In this document: positions 8,805 through 18,038 of the stretch, in pieces | Numbering within the stretch: the stretch's first letter is position 1 | How the letters are laid out: each line of letters opens with the position of its first letter | Assembly: GCA_043806215.1 (NCBI GenBank) | Contig: JAZDHD010000324.1 | Location: forward strand, 7,473-71,472 | Direction: 5' to 3' | DNA: 64,000 nucleotides | Source of the DNA: JAVHLK01 sp043806215 | GTDB lineage: Bacteria > Desulfobacterota > Desulfomonilia > Desulfomonilales > Desulfomonilaceae | The notes under the pieces: model-generated | What the model saw: only the letters and a program-made list of their open reading frames with translations | The model's database searches: none | Told to the model about the DNA's origin: nothing | Program-made: the position numbers and the translations under genes

Positions 8805-8905
8805 GCGATGTGTGGCATAAATGCGGTGGCGTATTCCTGCGAGCGCTCGGTAGCGTCCCGGCGTCTCTGCCGGGCGTTCGCGCAGAAAAGACCTACCCGG
8901 TAGGG
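8805..8905 (-). repeat. Dispersed repeat family A, copy 1
   Basis: Read on the minus strand it carries GACGCCGGGACGCTACCG and then a degenerate ACCGCATTTATGCCACA end, matching copies at 11.0, 14.5, 41.3, 43.9 and 48.0 kb. A short GGTAGGGGCGAATGGCATTC-type palindrome flanks it. Confidence 0.65.
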
Positions 8906-8960
8906 GCGAATGGCATTCGCCCAGGGCGACCGCCAGTCTCCCCTACCATAGTCCACACTT

Positions 8961-9107
8961 CTAAATTCCCAACGGCTCCTGCCACATCTTCCCGATGTAC
9001 TCCAGGATCTCCGTACTGGGAGTCCCGGGATATGCCGAGGCCAACCGGACACCGTATTCCTCGGCCCCGCGCGCTATGGCTTCGTTTCCCGACATAAGAT
9101 GTTTCAC
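8961..9107 (-). pseudogene. iorA: Truncated indolepyruvate:ferredoxin oxidoreductase alpha subunit (iorA), N-terminal fragment
   Basis: A 48-residue frame begins KHLMSGNEAIARGAEEYG and continues ASAYPGTPSTEILEYI, the well-conserved N-terminus of IorA, the thiamine-diphosphate subunit of an anaerobic 2-oxoacid oxidoreductase of more than 500 residues. GTG at 9107 has a perfect AAGGAG 7 bases upstream, so the 5' end is intact and the loss is on the 3' side. After the IorA match the frame ends with MWQEPLGI and a stop. No iorB or other IorA part lies nearby. It follows an acyl-CoA ligase by 78 bp, so an original ligase-iorA-iorB operon is likely. Confidence 0.8.
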
Positions 9108-9185
9108 GATGCTTCTCCTTTCATTGACCGCGGTCGGCCACGAATCATGCATCCCCCTACCTGTGGAGACTCCGCACTGCCCACG

Positions 9186-10727
9186 TTAAGACTCTTCTCC
9201 CACCATCCTGCGCAGGGTTACCTTTTCGAGCTTACCTGTTACCGTTTTCGGAAGTTCCTTAAAGAGCCTCACATGTTTGGGGGCCTTGTAGCTCGCTATG
9301 TTGTCTTTACAGAATGCTATGAATTCCGCCTCAGTGGTTTGGAAGCCATCCTTGAGAGCGATGCACGCAATGGCGATCTCTCCCTTGACCAGATCGGGAA
9401 CGCCTATGACCTGGGCTTCGGCCACGGCAGGGTGAGTGTAGAGCAGGTCTTCTATCTCCTTGGGGTAGATGTTGAATCCGCCGGTAACGATCATGTCCTT
9501 TTTCCGGTCTTTAACGTAACAGTACCCGTCTTCGTCGAAATAAACCATGTCGCCTGTGTGAAGCCAGCCGTTTCGGAGAGCCTCCGCTGTGGCTTCCGGT
9601 TTGTTCCAGTATCCTTTCATCACGTTTGGTCCACGGATGACGAGTTCTCCTATGTCTCCTTGTTTGACAGGGTTATCGTTTTCGTCAAAAGCAGCTACTT
9701 CTATCTCCGGTACGATGGGAATGCCGCAGGAATTCGCCTTCTGAACACCCCTTCCCGGTAGGGGATTCATCAGCACAACGGGTGCGGCCTCAGTGATGCC
9801 GTAGCCCTCCGAGAGCGGGGTAAACTTTTCATTCCATGCCCTCAGGATCGGTTCCGGAGTGGCCGCAGCTCCTGTGACGGAGTAGCGAAGGTTGATCTGT
9901 TTGGCATAGTCGTCCACCGCGGGCTCATTGACGAGGGCGTAGTACATGGTTGCCACTCCATGGAATGCGGTTGCAGCATGTTTGACCATAGCTTCCAGGC
10001 ACATCTTTGGATCAAACCGGCTCAACCAGACAACGCAGCCGCCCTCGATCCAGATTTCCCCCAGCACGTGGGTGAGGGCGTAGGAATGGAAAAGGGGTAG
10101 TGCACAGACCGCTGTATCCCGGTACGTGGTCTCGGTATAATCAGCGCAGTGTCTGGCGTTTGTCCAGAGGTTTTCGTGTGTCAGCATGACACCCTTTGGT
10201 TGGCCCGTGGTTCCTGATGTATAGAGAATGGCGGCCAGGTCATCTTTCTCAACGACCGTCGTGTCGAAGAATCCGGAGAATTTCCTGATCCAGGAGTTGA
10301 AATCAATGGTACCGTTCCCGTAGTTTTCACCTATGACAACCATTTCTTGAATGCCGTATTCCGGTCTCTTGAAGATTTTGTGTGGTTCAGCGGCGACACT
10401 CTGAGTTGCGACGATGACCTTCGGACCACAGTCTCTGATAATATAGTCAATCTCCCTTTCCTTCAGCATCACGTTGAGCGGATTGACGACAGCCCCTGCC
10501 TTTAGGATTCCGAAATACCAGAAGAAGAATTCAGGAACATTGGGGAGAAAGAGAGTGACCCTATCTCCCTTCTCAACCCCCATCTGCCGGAGGCCGCCGG
10601 CGATGGCGTTTGCTTCTTCGTCGACCTCCTTGAAAGTCCATTCCCTGTCGTCAAAAACCAGCGCGACCTTATCAGGGTGTGCCGTTTTGCTGTTTTCCAG
10701 ATAAGATGCCAAGTTAATACCGCTCAT
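9186..10727 (-). CDS. Acyl-CoA ligase (AMP-forming), medium/long-chain or aromatic acid type
   Basis: A 513-residue AMP-binding enzyme that would activate a carboxylic acid to its CoA thioester. The ATP-binding P-loop is YTSGTTGQPKG, followed by the core motif GYGITEAAP, the hinge and ribose-binding LHTGDMVYFDEDGY, and the C-terminal lysine motif PKTVTGKLEK. Length and motifs are complete. The ATG at 10727 has an AGGAGG-type site just upstream. Substrate cannot be read from the sequence. It is the last intact gene of the minus-strand catabolic cluster, separated from the FadJ-like gene by a 403-bp repeat-filled gap, so it may have its own promoter. Confidence 0.93.
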   Translation of the reverse strand: MSGINLASYLENSKTAHPDKVALVFDDREWTFKEVDEEANAIAGGLRQMGVEKGDRVTLFLPNVPEFFFWYFGILKAGAVVNPLNVMLKEREIDYIIRDCGPKVIVATQSVAAEPHKIFKRPEYGIQEMVVIGENYGNGTIDFNSWIRKFSGFFDTTVVEKDDLAAILYTSGTTGQPKGVMLTHENLWTNARHCADYTETTYRDTAVCALPLFHSYALTHVLGEIWIEGGCVVWLSRFDPKMCLEAMVKHAATAFHGVATMYYALVNEPAVDDYAKQINLRYSVTGAAATPEPILRAWNEKFTPLSEGYGITEAAPVVLMNPLPGRGVQKANSCGIPIVPEIEVAAFDENDNPVKQGDIGELVIRGPNVMKGYWNKPEATAEALRNGWLHTGDMVYFDEDGYCYVKDRKKDMIVTGGFNIYPKEIEDLLYTHPAVAEAQVIGVPDLVKGEIAIACIALKDGFQTTEAEFIAFCKDNIASYKAPKHVRLFKELPKTVTGKLEKVTLRRMVGEES

Positions 10728-10829
10728 TGGCTCCTCCTATTCGATCTCCATATTGTCCGGATCTTTTGTTGCCCTCGGACACTTCCAGAGAGATCTCTTT
10801 TCAGAAGCATGATCATATTGGCATAAACC

Positions 10830-11106
10830 ATGTGGTTAGTCTCGACCTTGAGCATGAAAGCCCCCCGGAACCCGAGCCGAAAACCGGGCAGAGCCCGCCC
10901 TTGAAGATGACGGGCATCCCGCGCAGAACGCGGGACCGTCCCACGAAACAGGTCAAAGGCTTCATGGCAGTCCTTCACAGCACGGGCCTCCGTGCCGGTA
11001 TTCTTTAGTGGAAACAACGTACTATCTCTCGCCCGGCAGGGACGCCGGGACGCTACCGCGTGTTTACAGAATGCGTGACCGTATTTGTGCCACAGAACAC
11101 TAAGGA
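10830..11106 (+). repeat. Intergenic repeat cluster with family A copy 2
   Basis: This fills most of the 403-bp gap between two catabolic genes. It starts with short palindromes (AAAACCGGGCAGAGCCCG, a GGGCATCCCGCGCAGAACGCGGG run) and ends with family A: GGGCCTCCGTGCCGGTATTC, then GACGCCGGGACGCTACCGCG and GTGACCGTATTTGTGCCACA at 11070-11092. No gene is supported here. Confidence 0.65.
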
Positions 11107-11130
11107 GGAACCATGGCTGCCGCCGTTGCA

Positions 11131-13260
11131 CTAGTCCCCGTAGAACGTCCTTCCCGAATCGGCCGCATCCTTGAGTAATCCAGCCGGCTTGAACCGCAAT
11201 CCATATCGGTTCTCGAGTTCGATCAATTTGTTGTATGCGTTTGTAGGGCCCCATCTGTCGGCGTATCGCAGTATCCCGCCCCTGTATGAAGGAAATCCGG
11301 CGCCGTAGATCATGGCCAAATCCATGTCCTGCGGCCGGTCGCAGATACCCTCCTCGATCATCAGTGCTGCCTCATTGATGCCGAGGGCAAGCATGGTGTC
11401 GATGATCTCCTGATCGGAGACCTGCCTTGGAGATACGTTGTTTTCCCTCAGAAACCTTTGCACAACATCCACAACCATTTTATTCGGGACGGGACGCTCG
11501 CCCGTGTAATCCATATATCCGGTGCCGGTCTTTCTCCCGTAGCAGCCGGTCTGATGGATGAGTTCCGTGAGAGGATGAACCGCATATCGGTCCCCTAGTC
11601 TCCGCTCGAAAGCCTTACGGACGTGGTAGGCGATATCGATCCCGGTACGATCGTCCAGTTCGGCGGGTCCCATAGGCATTCCGAAGGCCTTCACGGCTTT
11701 TTCTATTTGCTCGGCGTTCACCCCGTCGGCAAGCAGATACGGGTGCCCGGCAAAGAGCGCCATGAGTTGCCTCGTCACATAAAAACCCGGGCCGTCATTT
11801 ACCACGACGGGGGTCTTCTTGATGGCTCGTGCGAAGGCTACGGCAGCGGCCAGCGTCTGATTGGACGTCTTCGCTGCACAAATGATCTCCAGAAGTTGCA
11901 TACGCTGAGCCGGATTGAAGAAATGCAGGCCAATCATCCGATCAGGATGACGGAGTACCGATGCCGTTTCGGTAAGGGGCAAGGCCGAAGTGTTTGTTGC
12001 AAATAGTGTCGCGGGCTTGCAGAGTGCTTCGAGCTTTTCCCACAAGCCCTGTTTGATCTTCATGTCCTCCGGAACCGCCTCAATTATCAGATCGGCCTCT
12101 TTCAGGTCTTCCAGAGAGGTAGTCACGGCTAAGCGCTCTTCCAGCAGTTTCTCGGAATCTTGTGCGGTCATCTTCCCTTGTTTCATCGGGAACGCAAAGG
12201 ACTTCCGGATGGCTTCCAGCCCCTTTTCAATGGCTTCCTCGTTGATATCCCAGAGAATCGTATCGAAACCATTGCCGATCAGCAGGTGGACAATGCCCGA
12301 ACCCATTACGCCGCCGCCCAGCATGGCCGCCTTCTTGATTCGGGCCGGTTCGATTCCCTCGATTCTCGGAAGCCTACCCGCGGCCCGAGTGTTTAAGAAG
12401 ACGCCGATCAGGTTCTTGGCCTGCTCGGAAACTGCGCATTCACTGAAGAGTCCCACATCTCGGCGGATGTCGGCTTCGGCGTCGTCGGTGAGACCCTGCT
12501 CAAGGGCCTCCAGTGCCTTGAACGGGGCGATGGTACCCTTGAACTTCGGGGAGTTCCTTGCCTTGAAGTCCTCGATCAGGACATTCTTTTCCTCATCACC
12601 CGGCAACCGATCCCGTCGACTGCCGGTCATATGCTTCTGCCGATCCAACTCTCCGGAAATGAAACGTAGGGCCGTGTTTCGGCACGTTTGCAGGAGCGCA
12701 TCGGCGCCGGCCAATTCGTCCAGAAGTCCTATGGAAAGCGCCTTTTCTGCCGGGATGGGCTGTCCGACGGCAATCATCCCCAAAGAATGCTGCAAACCGA
12801 TCAACCGTGGCAGGCGCTGAATGCCGCCGGCCCCCGGGATGACGCCTAGTTGAACCTCGGGAAGCCCTAAATGGGCGCCTCTGATTCCGACGCGATAGTG
12901 ACACGCCATCGCCAATTCGAGTCCGCCTCCCAATGCATTTCCGTTTATGGCTGCAATGACCGGTTTCGGGCCCGACTCGATTCGGCCGAACAATTCGGCG
13001 GCAGTCCACGCCAATTGGAAGGCAGCCCCACTATCCCTCACCCTCTGAAGTTCCGTGATGTCTGCGCCGGCCACAAAATTCTTTCCCGTACCGGTCAGGA
13101 TTAGAGCCTTGATATCTGTCGAGGCCAGGCATTCGTCAACCGCCTGAGAAAGGTCCCGGCTCAATTGAGGAGACATCTGATTTACCGGGGGGTTGTCGAT
13201 AGCGAGCACTGCCGCGCCATCCATGACAGCTATTCCTATGGTCTTGTACTTTGCCTGCAT
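11131..13260 (-). CDS. Bifunctional enoyl-CoA hydratase / 3-hydroxyacyl-CoA dehydrogenase (FadJ/FadB-like)
   Basis: A 709-residue enzyme catalysing two consecutive beta-oxidation steps. Residues 1-190 are a crotonase domain with the oxyanion-hole VAGADI and both catalytic Glu positions (ALGGGLELA, Glu about 115; LPEVQLGVIPGAGG, Glu about 135). A Rossmann NAD site GGGVMGSG lies at 315-322, and the dehydrogenase catalytic His is in LHFFNPAQRM. Two C-terminal 3HCDH helical domains complete it. ATG 13260 follows AAGAAAGGAAG. Length fits FadB/FadJ/MFP proteins. It sits with ligase, thiolase and transporter genes, so it belongs to the same acid-oxidising cluster. A second, single-function dehydrogenase lies at 23742-24644. 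Confidence 0.94.
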   Translation of the reverse strand: MQAKYKTIGIAVMDGAAVLAIDNPPVNQMSPQLSRDLSQAVDECLASTDIKALILTGTGKNFVAGADITELQRVRDSGAAFQLAWTAAELFGRIESGPKPVIAAINGNALGGGLELAMACHYRVGIRGAHLGLPEVQLGVIPGAGGIQRLPRLIGLQHSLGMIAVGQPIPAEKALSIGLLDELAGADALLQTCRNTALRFISGELDRQKHMTGSRRDRLPGDEEKNVLIEDFKARNSPKFKGTIAPFKALEALEQGLTDDAEADIRRDVGLFSECAVSEQAKNLIGVFLNTRAAGRLPRIEGIEPARIKKAAMLGGGVMGSGIVHLLIGNGFDTILWDINEEAIEKGLEAIRKSFAFPMKQGKMTAQDSEKLLEERLAVTTSLEDLKEADLIIEAVPEDMKIKQGLWEKLEALCKPATLFATNTSALPLTETASVLRHPDRMIGLHFFNPAQRMQLLEIICAAKTSNQTLAAAVAFARAIKKTPVVVNDGPGFYVTRQLMALFAGHPYLLADGVNAEQIEKAVKAFGMPMGPAELDDRTGIDIAYHVRKAFERRLGDRYAVHPLTELIHQTGCYGRKTGTGYMDYTGERPVPNKMVVDVVQRFLRENNVSPRQVSDQEIIDTMLALGINEAALMIEEGICDRPQDMDLAMIYGAGFPSYRGGILRYADRWGPTNAYNKLIELENRYGLRFKPAGLLKDAADSGRTFYGD

Positions 13261-13328
13261 GCCGGCCGGCTTCCTTTCTTAACAGGTCTCCGCCAACTCA
13301 TCGGCAACTTATTACCCTTTGAAAATAC

Positions 13329-14276
13329 CTATTGGTTCTGCTTAGGCAAGTAGCTGTCTTCAATCGCCTTGACCAGATTCGTCATGGCAATATAGAAAGG
13401 GGTGGGGATACCCAACTCCCGCGCGTATTCAACCACTTTACCACCCAGGAAGTCGATCTCCGTGGGCGTTTTACGAGCGATGTCATCACACATTGAATCC
13501 TTGTGAGCACTCGCTTTCTCGAGATATCCCAATGCGCCGTGGAGATATTCCTCTCCCAAGTCGAAGCCCCGGGCTTTTGCCACTGTAAGAGCCTCCTGGA
13601 AGCAATTCTCCGCTATTTCACGCGTAGGAGGGAATTGGAGAATTTCGCCCAAGGTTCTGTCCGTAACAGCGCATATCGATGCCATGGTGCATTTCATTAT
13701 CATCTTCTTCCAAACATATAGCTTGATATCATCGACATATTCGGTGTCCAGCCCGTTCCTGGTAAGCAATTCGGCTATTTCCCGACCGAGCTTCCCGTTT
13801 TCCGCCGTGAGCGCTCCCAAATGGTTCGGCCGATTAAAGAAGGCCATTTCCACTTCACATGGCCCCTTCAGGGATACACCGTAGTTTAGCGACATGCGGA
13901 ATGCCGCCTCGGCACCGAAGGCTTCCCCAATCACATCCTCCGTGCCCAGACCGTTATGGGTACTCACGATCTTGGTTCCGTCCTTATACACTGCTTTCAA
14001 TTCTTCCAGAATCTTGGGGAGATGAAACGTCTTCGTGCAAAGAAAAATCAGATTGGGATCGAAGTCTTTCATCTTAGCGATCCGGTCGGAAAAATTGAGA
14101 ACCGGCACCCGGTAGGAGACCTGGCCGGTAATCTTGATTCCATCCCTCGCGATGGCCTCTCCCAGTCCGGGTCTGGGGTCTACGAGCATGGTCTCGCGGT
14201 CTTGGCTGAGCAGGGCCGCAGCCAAGACCGTTCCGGTCGCTCCAACACCGACTACGGCAATTCTTAAATCATCCAT
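13329..14276 (-). CDS. Ketopantoate reductase family oxidoreductase (PanE/ApbA-like)
   Basis: The 315-residue protein has an N-terminal Rossmann motif (VVGVGATGTVLAAALL), the CTKTF loop that follows beta-4 in PanE, and a helical C-terminal domain with the conserved MIMKCTMASI and KTPTEIDFLGGKVVEYA segments. The Lys in KKMIMK and the Glu in TEIDFLGG-K match the PanE active-site layout. PanE makes pantoate for CoA, but this copy lies inside a beta-oxidation cluster, 68 bp upstream of the FadJ-like gene. A role as a 2-oxo- or 3-oxoacid reductase of the pathway is therefore equally likely. I do not assign panE. Confidence 0.82.
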   Translation of the reverse strand: MDDLRIAVVGVGATGTVLAAALLSQDRETMLVDPRPGLGEAIARDGIKITGQVSYRVPVLNFSDRIAKMKDFDPNLIFLCTKTFHLPKILEELKAVYKDGTKIVSTHNGLGTEDVIGEAFGAEAAFRMSLNYGVSLKGPCEVEMAFFNRPNHLGALTAENGKLGREIAELLTRNGLDTEYVDDIKLYVWKKMIMKCTMASICAVTDRTLGEILQFPPTREIAENCFQEALTVAKARGFDLGEEYLHGALGYLEKASAHKDSMCDDIARKTPTEIDFLGGKVVEYARELGIPTPFYIAMTNLVKAIEDSYLPKQNQ

Positions 14277-14369
14277 GATTCAGTCCTGACTCTCTTCTCA
14301 CTGTTTATGAGGGTTGGCGGCCAAGCTTAGTGCTCTGCGGCGGAAATACGGTGACATATTAACATACGC

Positions 14370-14540
14370 CTTCTCTGTCTTGGTAGCGCCGGCCTCCGTG
14401 CCGGATTGGTAGGGGTAGGCCCCTGTGCCTACCCATGGGCACCTACAGGGGGGTGCCCCTACAAACACGCCCGGTAGGGACGCCGGGACGCTACCGCGTT
14501 TTTACAGAATGTGCGACCGTATTTGTGCCACAGCACACCT
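14370..14540 (+). repeat. Family A repeat copy 3 with nested palindromes
   Basis: Within the 449-bp gap 14277-14725. GGGTAGGC/GCCTACCC and GTAGGGGTAGG... CACCTACAGGG palindromes lie at 14410-14465. Family A follows: CGGCCTCCGTGCCGG at 14388-14402, GACGCCGGGACGCTACCGCG near 14480, and GTGCGACCGTATTTGTGCCA near 14511-14530. Nothing gene-like seen between 14541 and 14725. Confidence 0.65.
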
Positions 14541-14725
14541 CGGCAGCCGGTTAATGTCCTACGGCCGGGTTCGGGCGCAACACTTTGCCCTCTGATCCCG
14601 GTCACATGCGGCAAACCGCCTCAACATGGCCCTCTAAGGGGGTATATGCCCATGGTACGGTCGGCAGACTTGTGCTTCAGCGCTTCCGTGCCGATTCTCC
14701 ATGGGCATTGTCTCAATCCTCTTCT

Positions 14726-15514
14726 TTATCTTCCGGGAGATTCCATCTTGGCGATAAGCTCCCCCAGTGCTTGGAAGTGTACTTCACTTGTCATGAACCT
14801 CTGAAACACCAGCGCCTCGTACTTGATCCATTGATCCAAGCCGGAATATGCAGCGGCGCCCTGCCGTAGCATGGCCTTTGCGGTTGCTACTGCTGCGGCG
14901 GGCTGTGCTGCGATCCGCTTAGCCAATGCGAGAGCCTGCGCCGACAGATCCTCGTGAGGTACCAGTCGATCTATGAGGCCGATCCTTAGAGCCTCCTCGG
15001 CGTCGATAGTCCTCCCTGTGAATAAGAGATCAGCGGAACGGCCATAGCCGACGAGCCCCGGCAGGAGGCTGCTGCTGCCGAACTCGGGGGTAAGGCCGAT
15101 TCCGGCAAAAGGCGCACAAAACGTAGCTTTCTCGGAACCCAACCGGATGTCGCATGCCACGGGCATGGTCATTCCCCAACCCACGGCCGCCCCGTTCACC
15201 GCTGCTATCAAGGGCTTCGGGAAACGAGCAAACACCAAAGCCAACTCCGGACCACCAAATACACTCAGCCGGCCGGTTCGGCGATACTTCTCGTAAATCG
15301 CCTTGAACTCTCGCAAATCGGCGCCGCCGCAGAAGGCAGTCCCCGCTCCGGTTATGACAACGACGCGAGTCTCCGGGTCTGTTTCAAGGGTTTCGAGCGC
15401 CTCGGTCAGTTCCCTGTGCATCTGTTCATTGATGGCGTTCATCACGTCGGGTCTATTGAGCACAACCAAGCCGACTCGGCCTTCCATTCTCAGGTCCAGA
15501 GTGCTGAAAACCAT
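14726..15514 (-). CDS. Enoyl-CoA hydratase/isomerase family protein
   Basis: A 262-residue crotonase-fold protein with the oxyanion-hole motif FCGGADLREF and the second motif AAVGWGMTMPVACD. The Glu normally present in GGGxELA is replaced here (GWGMTMP), while the second acid, in LTPEFGSSSLLPGLVG, is kept. This single-Glu pattern is common among isomerases and non-hydratase crotonases, so a double-bond isomerase or other CoA-ester reaction is more likely than simple hydration. It lies downstream of the binding-protein gene, in the same direction, with a 119-bp gap. The cluster already has a FadJ-like hydratase domain, which fits a specialised job for this one. Confidence 0.85.
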   Translation of the reverse strand: MVFSTLDLRMEGRVGLVVLNRPDVMNAINEQMHRELTEALETLETDPETRVVVITGAGTAFCGGADLREFKAIYEKYRRTGRLSVFGGPELALVFARFPKPLIAAVNGAAVGWGMTMPVACDIRLGSEKATFCAPFAGIGLTPEFGSSSLLPGLVGYGRSADLLFTGRTIDAEEALRIGLIDRLVPHEDLSAQALALAKRIAAQPAAAVATAKAMLRQGAAAYSGLDQWIKYEALVFQRFMTSEVHFQALGELIAKMESPGR

Positions 15515-15633
15515 ACGGAAGTCCCCTCTCTATAAGAACCGTTCCGAAGGTGTCAGACTGGCCAAGACCTTCTCGAAGTCAAGCGTTTCCCGTTTTGCCG
15601 TCACTTGTACGGATTGTTTCCCCAGCATCGCCT

Positions 15634-16839
15634 TCATTTCATTTCCTTAGGAGTTCGCCAGTCGGTGATGGCCGTCATTACTCCTTTTTCAGGATTTCCT
15701 CGGTAGAGTCGAGTTAACGTGGTGGGCGCGTGACTCTCCGGAGTGTAGGTCACCGGCGGCACTATTCCACCGGTGTCAAAATCCCTGAGAGTTTCCAGGC
15801 TCTTCTTGAAGGTTTCAGGCGTTAGGTCCTTTCCTGCCCGTTTCATGCCCTCCAGATAGACCGTTGCCCCGGCCACGCCCATGGTGTAGAGTGATGTCAG
15901 CATCTTCGCGGGATCTCGGTCATTCTTCTTGGCCAATTCCCTTACTCTCTTCATACCGGGCGTGTCATCGTCCCAGCCGCCGACGAAATTGACTCCAATG
16001 TAGTTCTTCGCGGCCGACTTACACGCTCTTACCACCACGTCGTCACACGACCAGTTGATCCCGAAGGTCAGCGGATGGTAGTCATACTGTTCCGCTGCTT
16101 TCAGAAACGTTATGATTGGTGGAGCGAGGTTGCAGGTAACCACGTATTCTACACCCTCCTTTTTCAGCGCCAGAACCTGGGAACCGGCATCGACGGTCCC
16201 TATGTTGAGGACCAGCTCGCTTACCAGCTTCAAGCCGTACTGCTGAGCACGTTTCCTGGCGGCTTCCAATCCTTTCTTTCCGAACTCGGTTTCCGCGTAT
16301 ACGACTGCTATCTTGGGATTCTTGGCTTTCAGATCGTGCATTATGTAGTCGAACATGATCGCGATCTGGGTTTCGTACGTCGCTCCCAATACAAACACAT
16401 AAGGCTTGTATGGCGAAAAAAACTCCCCCGTCATTGCATTGGGAATGTTTGAAACCTGGTATTTGTCAATAAGATCGAACAGTGCTATTGTCTGGGGAGT
16501 TCCGCCCATGGTCAGGATGGAAAGAACTTTGTCTCTGAAAATCAGCTTGTTAAAAGCCGCAATGGCATTGGGAGTCTTGAACTGATCGTCCTCCCATGTA
16601 AAATTGATCTTCCTGCCGTTGATTCCGCCGGACTCGTTGACCTGATTGATCACATCCTGAATCCCCCAGCCATGGGGAAGTCCTAGGGCTGCCACGGGTC
16701 CGGTCTTGACGAGAATCATGCCGAGTTGGATCGAATCCTTCGTAACTCCCCGGGAGTCTGCCGAGGCGACGGCTACAGAGAACAGCCCCAGCAACAGAAT
16801 CGCCACCGCAAATCTGATCCGCCTTTCACTTGTTTTCAT
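15634..16839 (-). CDS. Branched-chain amino acid type ABC transporter, periplasmic binding protein (LivK-like)
   Basis: A 401-residue type-I periplasmic binding protein with an N-terminal signal peptide (IRFAVAILLLGLFSVAVASA) and a mature domain starting DSRGVTKDSIQLG, typical of the Peripla_BP_6 branch that binds amino acids, amides or aromatic acids. ATG 16839 is preceded by GAGGAGGG; an in-frame TTG at 16857 is a worse choice. It is the first step of uptake by the adjacent LivM/LivH/LivG/LivF proteins. Because the surrounding genes are acyl-CoA ligases and beta-oxidation enzymes, the ligand is more likely a carboxylic acid than an amino acid. That is inference from context. Confidence 0.92.
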   Translation of the reverse strand: MKTSERRIRFAVAILLLGLFSVAVASADSRGVTKDSIQLGMILVKTGPVAALGLPHGWGIQDVINQVNESGGINGRKINFTWEDDQFKTPNAIAAFNKLIFRDKVLSILTMGGTPQTIALFDLIDKYQVSNIPNAMTGEFFSPYKPYVFVLGATYETQIAIMFDYIMHDLKAKNPKIAVVYAETEFGKKGLEAARKRAQQYGLKLVSELVLNIGTVDAGSQVLALKKEGVEYVVTCNLAPPIITFLKAAEQYDYHPLTFGINWSCDDVVVRACKSAAKNYIGVNFVGGWDDDTPGMKRVRELAKKNDRDPAKMLTSLYTMGVAGATVYLEGMKRAGKDLTPETFKKSLETLRDFDTGGIVPPVTYTPESHAPTTLTRLYRGNPEKGVMTAITDWRTPKEMK

Positions 16840-16946
16840 CTCCGTTTCCCTCCTCAAAGGTTTGATTGGTAACTCCGACTAAAACCCGATGTCTTCGTGA
16901 AGCATGAAATCTTGGTCCAGGACTGAAATGCCGCCCGTTCAGAGCT

Positions 16947-17990
16947 TCAGTACGTGAACGGCCAGTTCTTGAAGCTCGTCTTGATTCTGACCCAGATCCC
17001 ATTAAGTCCGGTCGGCTCGACTATCAAGAAGAGCATGATGAGCAGTCCAAATGCCGCGATATTCCATTCCTCGTCGTAGCGTGCGTGCAGGAATGGGATC
17101 TGTCCAAGGAATTCTGCGGTTTCCTTGATGACGTCCGGGACCACGGTGAGGAACACTGCACCGAAAATGGAACCGAGAACCGATCCCAGCCCGCCGATGA
17201 TGATCATTGCTATGTACTCGACGGACAGCATGAGCGTAAAATTCTCGGGATGAAGGTATCCCGTGGAATAGGAATAGAGGGCGCCGGCCACCCCTCCGTA
17301 GAAGGAACTAATCGCGAAGGCCATGACCTTGTATCGAGTCAGGTTGACTCCCATCGCCTCTGCTGCCACGTCCCGATCACGGATCGCAACAAACGCTCGA
17401 CCAACTCGCGTCCTCGAGATATTCGTCGCCGCTATTGTGAGAACCGCGACAACGAAGATAATCAAGTAGAAGAGGCGGCCGGGATCGGACAAAGGGAACC
17501 CGAAGATTGTGGGCGGAGGAACGGAGATCCCGCGAACTCCCGCTGTGATCGATTCCAGGTGGGTTACCATGTACTCGACCACCACCCCAAATGACATGGT
17601 GGCCATGGCAAGATAAAGACCCTTCAGGCGCAGGCAGGGAAAACCCAGAAGAATGCCGAATAAGGCTGCGACCAACCCACCCGCCGGAATCGTCAGCCAA
17701 AACGGGAATCCCATTTTTGTAGCCAGTATTGCCGAGGTGTACGCCCCCAGGGCCACGAAGGCGGCGTGCCCGAGGGAAATCTGGCCGGTAAGCCCTGTAA
17801 GTATGTTCAAGCCCATGGCTGCCGTGATGGCTATTCCGGAAATGTTGATCATGTAGACCACGTAGGGATCTCCCCACACAGGAAGAGTCAGTAGAACGAC
17901 GATGAATACGGCAAACCAGATTTTCACCCAGGCGGTCTGAAAGATCCTGATATCCTCGCGATAGGATTCTCTGAAAGTCTTGCTTCTCAT
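16947..17990 (-). CDS. livM: ABC transporter permease, LivM type
   Basis: A 347-residue inner-membrane protein with about nine hydrophobic segments. The LivM family signature is clear: GLNILTGLTGQISLGHAAFVALGAY in the first third and an EAA-like loop DRDVAAEAMGVNLTRYKVMAF that contacts the ATPase. It forms the channel with the LivH-type permease 48 bp upstream. Gene order LivF-LivG-ligase-LivH-LivM-LivK on the minus strand makes a complete importer interrupted by one acyl-CoA ligase. The symbol indicates family, not substrate. Confidence 0.92.
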   Translation of the reverse strand: MRSKTFRESYREDIRIFQTAWVKIWFAVFIVVLLTLPVWGDPYVVYMINISGIAITAAMGLNILTGLTGQISLGHAAFVALGAYTSAILATKMGFPFWLTIPAGGLVAALFGILLGFPCLRLKGLYLAMATMSFGVVVEYMVTHLESITAGVRGISVPPPTIFGFPLSDPGRLFYLIIFVVAVLTIAATNISRTRVGRAFVAIRDRDVAAEAMGVNLTRYKVMAFAISSFYGGVAGALYSYSTGYLHPENFTLMLSVEYIAMIIIGGLGSVLGSIFGAVFLTVVPDVIKETAEFLGQIPFLHARYDEEWNIAAFGLLIMLFLIVEPTGLNGIWVRIKTSFKNWPFTY

Positions 17991-18038
17991 TTAACCCTTT
18001 CCCGAATGGTGAGGCGGGCCTGTTCGGGCCAAGTATGC

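Noticed and set aside
10724..11254. 176-codon minus-strand frame across the intergenic repeat
   Set aside because: It translates repeat family A and the end of the FadJ-like gene; no family motif.
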